This document shows, piece by piece, positions 8,780 to 17,823 of a stretch of 40,412 nucleotides of DNA. Position 1 is the first letter of the stretch. Every line of letters starts with the position of its first letter. Source of the DNA: Formosa sp. (GTDB lineage Bacteria > Bacteroidota > Bacteroidia > Flavobacteriales > Flavobacteriaceae); NCBI GenBank assembly GCA_018673215.1, contig JABHDE010000019.1:1-40412 (forward strand). Reading direction: 5' to 3'. Under the pieces are notes generated by a model. It saw nothing but the letters and a program-made list of their open reading frames with translations. It was not told where the DNA came from and made no database searches. The position numbers and the translations under genes were made by a program.

Positions 8780-9174
8780 TGCAACAAATAGTCTTTTTTG
8801 ATGGCGTGTGTCAACTCTGTAATCGGAGTGTAAACTTCCTCATAAAACAAGACCAGAAAAGTGTTTTAAAATTTGCATCCTTGCAGAGTACTTATGCCCA
8901 AAAAGTGGTTCCAAAAGCGCTTCTAAATCATGAAAAATTAGACAGCATTATAGTTTATTCGGATGGTGAATTCTACGATCAAAGTACCGCCGTTCTGAAA
9001 CTGTGCAAAATCTTAGGAGGGTTGTATACCGTTTTTCTAATTGGGTACCTCCTACCGCGTTTTATACGGGATGGCTTGTACTCCTTTATAGCGAACAACC
9101 GCTACCGCTGGTTTGGAAAAACAGAGCAATGTAGGGTGCCCACTGCAGAATTGAAAGAGCGGTTTTTGGATTGA
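8779..9174 (+). CDS. DCC-family (DUF393) thiol-disulfide oxidoreductase-like protein
   Basis: A 131-residue protein with the defining DGVCQLC motif at 8-14, that is D8-G-V-C11-x-x-C14 next to the first beta strand, as in thioredoxin-like folds. A hydrophobic central segment (GGLYTVFLIGYLLPRF) may contact membrane. The family is named for the DxxCxxC motif and is predicted to do thiol-disulfide chemistry, but no substrate is established to my knowledge. Its start overlaps the mutS2 stop by one base, so translation is probably coupled. Nothing obvious in the sequence explains the pairing with mutS2. Confidence 0.85.
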   Translation: MQQIVFFDGVCQLCNRSVNFLIKQDQKSVLKFASLQSTYAQKVVPKALLNHEKLDSIIVYSDGEFYDQSTAVLKLCKILGGLYTVFLIGYLLPRFIRDGLYSFIANNRYRWFGKTEQCRVPTAELKERFLD

Positions 9175-9486
9175 TGTGATGTGTTTTCAAATGTTAAAAC
9201 CTTGTTATCTCTATCTACCATTTATTTATTTTTACTAAATTTAACCAAGTCTTAGACCTCAAATCTGATTCTTCATTTTAACCAATTCAATTTTTTAGTA
9301 TCTATTAAGATAACTGTAGTTATACTGCCGTATGCGTGTATGCGGTGTTATTATACTAAATATATTTCCTTTGACCCAGAATATCTAGGTTCTTATTGTA
9401 TTTTTTGTTTTATCGAGTAAACTCGTGAAACCTAAAATCCAGAACCTCACTGCGTTTAGCGGGACGTTACACTCACTAAAAAAACC
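9175..9486. other. 312-nt convergent intergenic region without a recognised gene
   Basis: The region separates two convergent genes. I see no credible ORF and no classic T-tract terminator. Small structures are present: an ATAACT-GT-AGTTAT dyad near 9308-9321, the direct repeat TATGCG near 9330-9345, CGAGT-AA-ACTCG near 9414-9425, and a 7-bp inverted repeat AGGTTCT (9387-9393) / AGAACCT (9441-9447). A 16-mer at 9260-9275 recurs at 16879-16894. It may be decayed sequence. Confidence 0.4.
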
Positions 9487-10809
9487 TTAAATCACCTCCT
9501 CCAAATGGTCGTCCCATTCTTTAGATTTTGGTTTGTGAAGCTTGCCTTCAAACTTGGCAACAATCATAGACACGGTGGCATCGCCTGTGACATTTACCAT
9601 GGTACGGCACATGTCTAAAGGGCGGTCCACTGCAAAAATAAGCGCCAATCCAATGGCCAACTTATCTGCTGGAAAGCCAACCGATTCTAGGACAATGACC
9701 AACATTACCATTCCCGCTCCTGGCACTGCAGCACTTCCAATGGAAGCTAAAAGCGCGGTGAGGACAATGGTCAATTGATCCGCAAAGGTCAAATCAAAAT
9801 CCAAGGCTTGGGCTATAAAAACCGCTGCTACGGCTTGGTACAAACTCGTCCCATCCATATTGATAGTGGCTCCTACGGGCAATACAAAACTAGACACTTC
9901 TTTATCGACTCCTAAGTGCTCTTCCACCCGTTCCATCGTCACAGGTATGGTCGCGGCACTGCTGCTGGTTGAGAATGCTAATAACTGTGCTGGACTGATT
10001 TGTTTCAGAAACCACAATGGATTCTTTTTGGTGATTACAGAGACCAATACAAGGTAAAAACAAACCATCAATGCCAAGCCACCTACAACCACTCCCGAAT
10101 AAAACAACAGGGCGTATAACAGCTCCGGATCTCCGGAAGACACCACCACATTGGCCAACAATGCAAATACGGCATAGGGTGCAGTTAACATGATTAAATC
10201 CACCATTTTAAGTACCACATCATTCAAAGAGTCAAAAAAGTCTTTGAGGGGTTTGGCACTTTTTTCACCCACTAATAAGAGAGAAATTCCTAAAAACATC
10301 GCTAGGAAAATCACTTGAAGCATGAGCTTGTTGTTGCTCAGAGCAGAAAAGGCGTTATCCGGCACCATATCCTCAAGAAAATCTAAGGGACGGCTGGCTT
10401 GTTGACGACTGGCTTCCGCTATTTTTCCTTGCACACTGCTGTTGTCCGCATAGGTTTCGGTAAGTTTTGATATGGTTTCAGTAGACACCCCGTCACCAGG
10501 ATTTAAAGTATTCACCAAAATCAACCCAATACTAATTGCAATCACTGTGGTGAGTACGTAAATTATAATGGTTTTGAGACCAATAGACGCAAATTTTGAA
10601 ATGTCTTTTAAATCTGAAATCCCTTTAATCAGCGAAGCTAAAATAAGTGGGACAGCAATGAGTTTTAATAATTTTACAAAAATAGTTCCAATGGGTTTGA
10701 TCCAACTGGCTACAAAATCAGCTCCACCTACTTCGAGCATTATAAAACCAAAGGTCACACCAGAAAGCATGCCTATTAATATTTTCCAATGTAGTGCAAG
10801 TGATTTCAT
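9487..10809 (-). CDS. dicarboxylate/amino acid:cation symporter (DAACS, GltP-like)
   Basis: The 440-residue membrane protein has the glutamate-transporter fold with about eight transmembrane helices and two re-entrant hairpins. The Ser-rich hairpin HP1 (AFSTSSSAATIPVTM) lies around residue 278 and the cation-binding TM7 motif NMDGT around 313-318, followed by a long HP2 region. Members use a Na+ or H+ gradient to import glutamate, aspartate or C4-dicarboxylates through the inner membrane. It lies 19 nt behind aroC on the same strand and probably shares its transcript. Substrate and coupling ion cannot be decided from sequence. The C-terminal tail is charged and cytoplasmic. Confidence 0.92.
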   Translation of the reverse strand: MKSLALHWKILIGMLSGVTFGFIMLEVGGADFVASWIKPIGTIFVKLLKLIAVPLILASLIKGISDLKDISKFASIGLKTIIIYVLTTVIAISIGLILVNTLNPGDGVSTETISKLTETYADNSSVQGKIAEASRQQASRPLDFLEDMVPDNAFSALSNNKLMLQVIFLAMFLGISLLLVGEKSAKPLKDFFDSLNDVVLKMVDLIMLTAPYAVFALLANVVVSSGDPELLYALLFYSGVVVGGLALMVCFYLVLVSVITKKNPLWFLKQISPAQLLAFSTSSSAATIPVTMERVEEHLGVDKEVSSFVLPVGATINMDGTSLYQAVAAVFIAQALDFDLTFADQLTIVLTALLASIGSAAVPGAGMVMLVIVLESVGFPADKLAIGLALIFAVDRPLDMCRTMVNVTGDATVSMIVAKFEGKLHKPKSKEWDDHLEEVI

Positions 10810-10828
10810 ATGTTTTAGTTTTTAAATT

Positions 10829-11893
10829 CTAAGCTTTACTCAGCCGGTTTAACAGCATAAAGTCGGCGATGACCAAGGCTGCCATGGCTTCGACAATGGG
10901 CACTGCTCTTGGAACGACACAAGGATCGTGTCGACCTTTACCGTGCATTTCAACAACATTACCATCTTTATCAATCGTGTCTTGAGCTTGCATAATGGTG
11001 GCAACGGGCTTAAAAGCCACATCAAAATAGATGTCCATTCCGTTACTGATACCTCCTTGAATCCCACCAGATAAATTTGTTTTGGTAGTGCCATCGGCAT
11101 TGAAAGCATCGTTGTGCAAACTGCCTTTGAGTTGGGTGCCTTCAAATCCGCTGCCATATTGAAATCCTTTGACGGCATTGATGGAAAGCATCGCTTTTCC
11201 TAACTGTGCATGCAAACGGTCAAAAACTGGTTCACCTAAGCCTACGGGTACATTTTTAATCACACAAGAAATCACGCCTCCAATAGTATCCCCTTCTTTA
11301 CGAATGGCTTTTATTTTGGAAATCATTTGTGCAGCCACTTCTGAATCTGGACAACGAACGTCATTTGTTTCCGCATTGGCCAAATCTAAATCTTTGTATG
11401 ATTTATTTAGTGCAATCTCGCCAACTGATGACGTATAAGCGTTTATGTCAATGGTTTTAAGAAATTGTTTTGCAATAGCTCCTGCCACCACACGACAAGC
11501 TGTTTCTCGTGCCGAACTGCGTCCGCCACCTCTATAATCGCGTTGACCGTATTTTTCGGTATAGGTATAATCGGCATGGCTTGGACGAAATACATCCTTT
11601 ATATGGGTGTAATCTTTTGATTTTTGATTGGCATTTTCAATGACAAATCCAATAGGTGTTCCAGTGGTGAACCCTTCAAAAATTCCAGAAAGAAACTTAA
11701 CCGTGTCTGGTTCTTTTCGCTGAGTTACGATATTAGATTGTCCGGGTTTACGTCGGTCCATTTCGAGCTGAATCGCTTCAAAATCAATGGCTATACCCGC
11801 CGGACATCCATCAATGACACCGCCAATAGCGGTTCCATGAGACTCTCCAAAAGTAGTCAGTTTAAAAATCGTTCCAAATGCATTCCCTGCCAT
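10829..11893 (-). CDS. aroC: chorismate synthase
   Basis: At 354 residues this is a complete AroC, which converts 5-enolpyruvylshikimate-3-phosphate to chorismate using reduced FMN, the last step of the common aromatic pathway. Family signatures are the N-terminal GESHG at 16-20, the [16 protein letters not shown] block, the [11 protein letters not shown] segment and [13 protein letters not shown] near the C-terminus. It carries its own promoter (11920-11949) and precedes the symporter by 19 nt, with no other aro gene nearby. Confidence 0.97.
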   Translation of the reverse strand: MAGNAFGTIFKLTTFGESHGTAIGGVIDGCPAGIAIDFEAIQLEMDRRKPGQSNIVTQRKEPDTVKFLSGIFEGFTTGTPIGFVIENANQKSKDYTHIKDVFRPSHADYTYTEKYGQRDYRGGGRSSARETACRVVAGAIAKQFLKTIDINAYTSSVGEIALNKSYKDLDLANAETNDVRCPDSEVAAQMISKIKAIRKEGDTIGGVISCVIKNVPVGLGEPVFDRLHAQLGKAMLSINAVKGFQYGSGFEGTQLKGSLHNDAFNADGTTKTNLSGGIQGGISNGMDIYFDVAFKPVATIMQAQDTIDKDGNVVEMHGKGRHDPCVVPRAVPIVEAMAALVIADFMLLNRLSKA

Positions 11894-11919
11894 ATACTAG
11901 TTCTTAATTCTTTAGAATG

Positions 11920-11949
11920 TAAAAGTAATTGTATTATTATAAAAACAAA
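11920..11949 (-). promoter_or_regulatory. promoter for aroC
   Basis: On the minus strand TTTG (plus 11946-11949) is followed after 18 nt by TACTTTTA (plus 11920-11927), close to the Bacteroidetes TTTG / TAnnTTTG consensus with one mismatch in the last base. The aroC ATG at 11893 lies 26 nt downstream. Confidence 0.5.
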
Positions 11950-11986
11950 AATTACAAGGCTACTAAGTGTGGAATATTTTGACGAA

Positions 11987-13123
11987 TTAAATTGAAATGC
12001 AGTTTTGAAGCGCTTCTTCATAAATAGCTTCATAAAAAGGAACAATTTTGTGAATATCAAATTTTATTGCCGTGTGTTGCGCCCCCTTTTTGAATGTTTT
12101 TAAAACTGCCTCATCTTTAAGAATTTTGAGCGCATTTTGAGCCATTTCTTCAACTGCACCTACAGGACTTAAAAAGCCCGATACTCCTTGAATATTCACT
12201 TCAGGAATCCCCCCAGAGTCACTCGAGATTACTGGAACTCCAGATGCCATAGCTTCTAAGGCTGCCAATCCAAAACTCTCTGTTTTAGAAGGCAAGAGGA
12301 ATAAATCACTAAAACATAAAATTTTATTCACTTCACTACTGTTCCCTAAAAAAACTACTTTATTTTCTATATTATAAGCTTGACAAAGTTGCTCAGCTTT
12401 TTTTCGCTCCGGTCCCTCACCCACCATCATTAATTTTGCCGGTAGTTCTTTTTGAATTCTATAAAAAATTTCAATCACATCCGAAATACGTTTGACGGGT
12501 CTGAAATTACTGACATGAGTAATAATACGTTCTTTAGGTAGTGCTAAAATAGTACGATTACATTCCTTATAATTGTTCTTGTACTTATTGATATCGATAA
12601 AATTAGGGACGACTTGAATTTCTTTTTTGGTTTGAAATAAGCGTTGGGTATCTTCTTTTAAATTTTGTGAAACCGAAGTCACAGCATCTGATTTATTAAT
12701 ACTAAAGGTCACCGCTGTTTTGTAAAAAGGATGACTCCCAACTAAAGTGATGTCAGTTCCATGTAATGTCGTCACTATAGGCAGGTCAATCCCTTCTTCG
12801 TGAAGCATCTTTTTGGCCATATAGGCCGCATAAGCATGTGGAATGGCGTAATGCACATGCAAGACATCAATTTTATGAATCTTTACCATATCTACGAGTT
12901 TACTTGATAATGCCAACTCGTAAGGTTGGTAATGAAATAAAGGATATTCAGGTACATTGACTTCATGAAAATGAACATTTGAACTCAATAATTCCAAGCG
13001 TACAGGTTGGCTGTACGTGATGAAATGAACCTCGTGTCCTTTACGAGAGAGCTCAAGACCCAACTCGGTTGCCAAAACTCCACTCCCCCCAAATGTTGGA
13101 TAACACACAATACCTATATTCAT
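11987..13123 (-). CDS. bshA: N-acetyl-alpha-D-glucosaminyl L-malate synthase (bacillithiol biosynthesis)
   Basis: A GT4-family glycosyltransferase of 378 residues. The N-terminus CYPTFGGSGVLATELG is the hallmark of BshA, with HVHYAIPHAYAA and TTLHGTDITLVG in the acceptor domain, and the EX7E-type motif SKTESFGLAALEAMASG in the UDP-sugar-binding domain. BshA joins GlcNAc from UDP-GlcNAc to L-malate, the first step of bacillithiol synthesis. I start it at the ATG at 13123, one base after the stop of the GH3 gene; a TTG three codons further upstream would overlap that gene by 8 bp. bshB and bshC are not in the window. Operon with the GH3/serine hydrolase gene is likely. Confidence 0.93.
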   Translation of the reverse strand: MNIGIVCYPTFGGSGVLATELGLELSRKGHEVHFITYSQPVRLELLSSNVHFHEVNVPEYPLFHYQPYELALSSKLVDMVKIHKIDVLHVHYAIPHAYAAYMAKKMLHEEGIDLPIVTTLHGTDITLVGSHPFYKTAVTFSINKSDAVTSVSQNLKEDTQRLFQTKKEIQVVPNFIDINKYKNNYKECNRTILALPKERIITHVSNFRPVKRISDVIEIFYRIQKELPAKLMMVGEGPERKKAEQLCQAYNIENKVVFLGNSSEVNKILCFSDLFLLPSKTESFGLAALEAMASGVPVISSDSGGIPEVNIQGVSGFLSPVGAVEEMAQNALKILKDEAVLKTFKKGAQHTAIKFDIHKIVPFYEAIYEEALQNCISI

Positions 13124-13124
13124 T

Positions 13125-16040
13125 TTATTCAATAATTGATTCGTAAATTAAACGTTGTATATCCGTTCGAATATTTTCATTTGAAAGTCGATTTGGATCG
13201 GATTTTGGAAACGTTCTATTGGCCAAAAATACATAAACTATTTCTTCTTCTGGATCGGCCCAAGCATAAGTTCCAGTAAAACCCGAATGACCAAAACTGG
13301 TCATTGATAAACAACCACAGGTTGGACCTTCCTCATCTAATTGTGGTTTGTCAAATCCAATGCCGCGACGGTTCTCTTCATCGCAATAATGACAGGTATT
13401 AAATGTATTGAAAGTTTGGGATGAAAAATAACGTTTCCCTCCATAAACTCCTTGCTGAAGATACATTTGCATCAGCTTTGCAACATCATTGGCATTGCTA
13501 AATAAGCCTGCATGTCCTCCAACTCCGTTTTGCATGGCAGCTCCCATATCATGCACAGTACCATGAACAGTATCATAACGAAAATAGTCGTCTATTTCTG
13601 TGGGAGTAATCTGAAATTTACTGAATTTTTCTAAGGGTTTATAGGTTGTGTAATTGGCTCCTAATGAATTGTAGAAATGCTGTTGCACCAACGCATCTAA
13701 GAATAGATCGTAGTGTTTTTCGATGATTTGTTTGAGTATATAATATGGCAAATCACTGTATCGGTACTCCTTTTTTTCGAGCAATTCTGAAGTAATGATT
13801 TGATTTTGAATACTGTCTCTAAAATCCTTTCGTAAGTATAAACGATCGTTCACTTTTACTGGAAATTTTTTGGAGAGTTTAGTTCTATAAAACTTTGGAT
13901 TTGGCTTTTGAGTCAACGAATCTAAGGTGGATACATAAAATGGAATCCACGGTTTTAGTTGGGCAAAATGAGAAAGCATTTCTTGTATGGTAATCGCTTC
14001 TTTGTTGGTGTTATTATAAGAAGGTAGCAATTCTCCCAAAGTAGAATCGAGATCAATGACTCCTGAATCGACAAGCTCCATAAGTAAAGGCAGCGTGGCT
14101 AATATTTTGGTCAAAGATGCCATGTCATAAAGCGTCTTAAATGTAACTTCTGATGCTTTTTTATAGCTGTGATACCCAAAGTTTTTCTCGTAAATTACTT
14201 TACCCTTACGTGCTACTAATAATTGAATGCCTGGAGTCATTTGTTCCGAGATGGCATACTTGACGATAGAATCAATTTTTTTTAAACGTTTGGCATCCAT
14301 TCCAACCGATTCTGGCAGTCCGTAGGTCAACCTATTTAAGGCGGTGGTTTGTAGCCCCTCTCCTGCTTGAAAATTAATCCCACAACTTACGGGAAGCGAT
14401 CCTTTGGCGGGCAAGGCACCAAAAATAATTTGAGCCGCTTTTTGCTGGGCTATCGGGCTGTTTTGATACGCCACCAAAATACTTTCAAAATTCTCAAAAG
14501 TCTTAAAATCATTTAACGCATAGGGTTTTGCAAATACCGTTAAAATCACGTTGTTGGTCCGCGCTATTTCATAAAGCCATACAAGTTCCTTATCCGTAAA
14601 CTGATAGGCTTTCCAAGGATTTGCATTGGATTTATGAAACCCTACAATCACGGTATTGTAGTCGCTTAAAGACGTGATCAATGCATCTAAATTTTTGGCG
14701 TTTACAACATCCACTTGGGTGTATTTATTAAGGGTGCTCACAAAAGGTGTTGCATCGGCATCGCCCATATTGACATAGGCAATTTTGTGTAATTCTAAAT
14801 TTTTAAGTGGTAAATTATTATTTTTATTTTGAACCAAGGTGATAGCATTTTCCATCAATTCTCCAGACAACAGATCGTCTTTTTGGCGGTTCAATTCCGC
14901 TACTAAATTGTTGGTGTCTATAGGTTTAAATTGATGCAGACCCACTTTATATTTGGCACTTAATATTTTTTTGACAGAATGAGCTAAACGTTCTTTTGAA
15001 ATAACCCCCGACTCTACAGCTTTCTGCAAAACCTCTATGCCTTGAGTGACATCGTTAGACATCAGCATCACATCATTTCCGGCTAAGAATGCTTGTAAAT
15101 CTATTTCACCAGGGCTGCTAAAATTTGAGACTCCTTTCATGCTTAGAGCATCCGTGAAAATCAAACCTTTAAAACCTAATTTATCTTTTAGTAATTCGGT
15201 GACAATCGGATAGGATAAGGAGGATGGATAGTCGGACCTTGAATCAAGATTGGGCACATTTAGGTGGGCAACCATCACAGATGATAAAGCTTTTGAAATG
15301 AGCTGTTTGTAAGGATATAATTCTAGAGAATCAATACGTTTGGCTGAGAAATCAATGGTTGGAAGGGTCTTATGGGAATCGGAACTGGTATCGCCATGCC
15401 CTGGGAAATGTTTGGCATTTGCCAACACACCTACACTTTGCATGCCTTCCATAAGTGCCAAAGCACGGTTGGTAACTTCTTCTTTTTGTTCTCCAAATGA
15501 ACGGTTTCCAATGATTGGGTTTTTGGGATTGGTATTGATGTCTACGACGGGCGCAAAATTAAAATGCACACCTATCCGTTTACAATGTTCGCCTATCTGG
15601 ATTCCCGTTTGACGTATAAGATCTAAGTTTTTCACTGCTCCCAAAGTCATATTCCATGGAAAAGCATAGGTAGAATCCAAACGCATACTCAATCCCCACT
15701 CGGCATCCATACCAACCAACAAAGGAATTTTAGAGGCAGCTTGCAGCTCATTATTGAGTTGGGCTTGGCGTACTGGACCTCCGTTGGAATAGATCACACC
15801 TCCTATTTGATTTTCAGTAATTTGGTTTAAAATCGATTTTTTTGTGGCCGCATCTTGATTAGAAAAGACTTGCACCATGTACAGTTGTCCTATTTTTTCT
15901 TTTAGGCTGAGTATATTGTAAGTGCTATCTACCCATTTTTTTTGCAGCTCCACATCAGATGTGTCCAAAGGAGAAGCCAATTCCTGAGTGAAAAGCGAGA
16001 ACGAGCAAATGAAACAAAAAAACAGAAAAAAATGGCGCAT
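13125..16040 (-). CDS. secreted GH3 beta-N-acetylhexosaminidase fused to a serine hydrolase (beta-lactamase family)
   Basis: The 971-residue protein begins with a signal peptide (MRHFFLFFCFICSFSLFTQ), so it works outside the inner membrane. Residues about 25-385 form a GH3 NagZ-type domain with the KHFPGHGDT...DSH catalytic loop (about 210-224) and nucleophile D297 in FTDALSMKG. A middle GH3 C-terminal-like region follows (about 390-560). The C-terminal part (about 580-965) is a class C beta-lactamase/penicillin-binding fold with SxxK as SLTK near 641, YSD as the YxN-like motif, and GHSGFTG as the third box. The pairing suggests combined glycan and peptide or ester attack on cell-wall fragments; substrates are inferred. 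I prefer the ATG at 16040 to an upstream TTG at 16058 because it starts the signal peptide cleanly. It abuts bshA. Confidence 0.9.
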   Translation of the reverse strand: MRHFFLFFCFICSFSLFTQELASPLDTSDVELQKKWVDSTYNILSLKEKIGQLYMVQVFSNQDAATKKSILNQITENQIGGVIYSNGGPVRQAQLNNELQAASKIPLLVGMDAEWGLSMRLDSTYAFPWNMTLGAVKNLDLIRQTGIQIGEHCKRIGVHFNFAPVVDINTNPKNPIIGNRSFGEQKEEVTNRALALMEGMQSVGVLANAKHFPGHGDTSSDSHKTLPTIDFSAKRIDSLELYPYKQLISKALSSVMVAHLNVPNLDSRSDYPSSLSYPIVTELLKDKLGFKGLIFTDALSMKGVSNFSSPGEIDLQAFLAGNDVMLMSNDVTQGIEVLQKAVESGVISKERLAHSVKKILSAKYKVGLHQFKPIDTNNLVAELNRQKDDLLSGELMENAITLVQNKNNNLPLKNLELHKIAYVNMGDADATPFVSTLNKYTQVDVVNAKNLDALITSLSDYNTVIVGFHKSNANPWKAYQFTDKELVWLYEIARTNNVILTVFAKPYALNDFKTFENFESILVAYQNSPIAQQKAAQIIFGALPAKGSLPVSCGINFQAGEGLQTTALNRLTYGLPESVGMDAKRLKKIDSIVKYAISEQMTPGIQLLVARKGKVIYEKNFGYHSYKKASEVTFKTLYDMASLTKILATLPLLMELVDSGVIDLDSTLGELLPSYNNTNKEAITIQEMLSHFAQLKPWIPFYVSTLDSLTQKPNPKFYRTKLSKKFPVKVNDRLYLRKDFRDSIQNQIITSELLEKKEYRYSDLPYYILKQIIEKHYDLFLDALVQQHFYNSLGANYTTYKPLEKFSKFQITPTEIDDYFRYDTVHGTVHDMGAAMQNGVGGHAGLFSNANDVAKLMQMYLQQGVYGGKRYFSSQTFNTFNTCHYCDEENRRGIGFDKPQLDEEGPTCGCLSMTSFGHSGFTGTYAWADPEEEIVYVFLANRTFPKSDPNRLSNENIRTDIQRLIYESIIE

Positions 16041-16273
16041 AAATAGTTTTAAAAACAATGTGGATTTAATCCAATACTAAGTTAACATTTTAAATAGAAA
16101 CTCTGAATGTTTTTTAAGAGCAATTTCGAATCGTATTTAAATAAGTAATTCCAACCAAAAACAACACGCTTATAGAATCATTGACAATATCTATCAACTA
16201 TGAATTTTTAATTTCGTTATTTAATACTACATTTATACTGAAATTTAATATCAAACAAATAAACTCCAAAACC

Positions 16274-16756
16274 ATGAAATTATCAGAAGTTAAATTAGTT
16301 TTAAAAAAAATGAACACGATTGGATTTCAATTGACGAACGGAGAATTAGTCCCAAGTCACTTCCACGTCACCGAAGTGGGAAAAGTGACCAAACACTTTA
16401 TCGATTGTGGTGGAGTAGTTCGAGAAGAAGAAGTCGCCAACTTTCAGCTTTGGAATGCAAACGATTATGATCACAGACTGCATCCTGAGAAACTCCTAAA
16501 CATCATTGAACTTTCAGAAAAAGTTTTAAAAATTGACGATTTAGAAATTGAAGTTGAGTACCAATCAGAAATAAATGCATCAGAAACAATTGGAAAATTT
16601 GGGTTGGGTTTTAATGGTACAAACTTCTTACTAACCACTAAACAAACTAACTGTTTGGCACAAGACCAATGTGGCATTCCCCAAAGAAAACAAAAAGTAA
16701 GCTTGTCGAATTTGACTAGTGAACCTTGTTGTGCACCCAACAGTAATTGTTGCTAA
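16274..16756 (+). CDS. DUF6428 family protein with Cys-rich C-terminus
   Basis: A 160-residue protein starting at the ATG at 16274 (MKLSEVKLVLKKM); an ATG 31 codons upstream adds a low-complexity leader and is less likely. The core (about 12-115) has the QLTNGELVPSHFHVTEVG segment and CGGVVREEEVANFQLW block that I recognise as DUF6428. In the family members I recall, it often neighbours arsenic-resistance genes in Bacteroidetes. Here there is no arsR, arsC or arsenite pump next to it. The last 35 residues contain six cysteines, as C, C, CC and CC, which could bind a soft metal or metalloid. Function is unknown; the metal idea is inference. The gene is isolated, with long non-coding flanks on both sides. 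Confidence 0.78.
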   Translation: MKLSEVKLVLKKMNTIGFQLTNGELVPSHFHVTEVGKVTKHFIDCGGVVREEEVANFQLWNANDYDHRLHPEKLLNIIELSEKVLKIDDLEIEVEYQSEINASETIGKFGLGFNGTNFLLTTKQTNCLAQDQCGIPQRKQKVSLSNLTSEPCCAPNSNCC

Positions 16757-17123
16757 ATTTTAGTGAACTTACTTAAAAATAGGCTTTAAGATTATTTTAA
16801 TAGATAGGAAGACGATAGCATTTAAATTCATTTGGTTAGTTCTATTTGTTTTCATAAATTTATATTTGATTTATATCCCAAATCTGATTCTTCAAACCAA
16901 TAAAACCAAAAGTAGTTTGCTTTATTACTATAAACCAAGACACTCTCATTAAGAGTTGTTTAGGCATGCTAATGTAATAGCACGAGATTAAAATATAACA
17001 ACTCAAAACATCTAAGAAATATAATTTTAAATTAACTTTTCTGTTCTCAAAACTAAAACTCTGATATGGATTAACTTTGGAATATTTATTGCATACTCAA
17101 TTAAAAATAATAAACAAATAACC
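16757..17123. other. 367-nt AT-rich intergenic region
   Basis: No gene is supported. The right end carries the promoter-like element for the SIMPL gene. A small hairpin ACTCT-CATTA-AGAGT lies at 16942-16956, followed by a weak T tract. A 16-mer at 16879-16894 (CAAATCTGATTCTTCA) repeats 9260-9275. The DUF6428 gene has no obvious terminator. Confidence 0.4.
17072..17079 (+). promoter_or_regulatory. -7 element upstream of the SIMPL gene
   Basis: TAACTTTG fits the TAnnTTTG consensus exactly and lies 44 nt before the ATG at 17124. No TTTG was found 17-19 nt upstream, so the -33 half is weak or missing. Confidence 0.45.
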
Positions 17124-17816
17124 ATGAAAAATTTTCTTACAGTAGCATTTCTTCTCGCGATTACTTTTATAGGATTTTCTCAAACTAAAAATTTTATCGA
17201 TCAACCCTATTTAGAAACAACGGCTAAGGTTGATTCATTAGTAAAACCCGATCGTATCTATCTCTCAATTTTAATACAAGAAAAAGAAGATCGCAACAAA
17301 ACATCTGTTGAATTTCAAGAACAGATCCTAGCTGAAGTTTTAGAGAACTTGAACATCGATTTGAAAAAACAGCTAAAAATTGAAGATGTCGCTAGTAACT
17401 TCAAAAAATATTTCCTAAAAAAGAAAAGTGTTCTAAAGTCCAAAGCCTATGAATTGGTTGTCTATGATGGACTCACAGCCAGTCAAGTATTGATCCGACT
17501 AGAAGCGAAAGGGATCTCTAATATCCACTTAATTAAAACTGAATTCTCAAAAATCGAAGCTTTAAAGATGACTTTACGAACAAAAGCTATCCTGAAAGCA
17601 AAAGCACAAGCCACGGCACTGGTCACCCCCTTAGAGCAGCAACTAGTAAAGGCGATTTTTATTTCAGATACAAACTTTAATAATTATTATTACCCAAGAA
17701 ATAGACAAATGAGTTTAGCGTATACTGCTAATGAAAGCTTGGAAGATCCAATTGATATTGAATTTGCAGATATTAAAGTTGAAAGTGAAGTCACTGTGAA
17801 ATTTTCGATTAACTAA
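17124..17816 (+). CDS. SIMPL-domain (DUF541) exported protein
   Basis: The 230-residue protein has a signal peptide (MKNFLTVAFLLAITFIGFSQ) and then a DUF541/SIMPL domain: the TTAKVDSLVKPDRIYLSILIQEKE opening strand pair, the central YELVVYDGLTASQVLIRLEAKG region, and the LKMTLRTKAILKAKAQATAL helix before the closing strand. SIMPL proteins are periplasmic or surface proteins forming ring-like assemblies, with roles in stress tolerance suggested for relatives; no enzymatic motif is visible. The ogt remnant begins 7 nt after its stop, so the two were probably one transcript. Confidence 0.82.
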   Translation: MKNFLTVAFLLAITFIGFSQTKNFIDQPYLETTAKVDSLVKPDRIYLSILIQEKEDRNKTSVEFQEQILAEVLENLNIDLKKQLKIEDVASNFKKYFLKKKSVLKSKAYELVVYDGLTASQVLIRLEAKGISNIHLIKTEFSKIEALKMTLRTKAILKAKAQATALVTPLEQQLVKAIFISDTNFNNYYYPRNRQMSLAYTANESLEDPIDIEFADIKVESEVTVKFSIN

Positions 17817-17823
17817 CTGAATT

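Noticed and set aside
9310-9470. Possible integron attC-like site or tRNA remnant
   Set aside because: The GTTTAGC and short dyads do not satisfy attC core sites, and no cloverleaf can be drawn.
10849-11178. 109-aa minus-strand ORF inside aroC
   Set aside because: Alternate-frame shadow of the chorismate synthase gene, which explains all conservation there.
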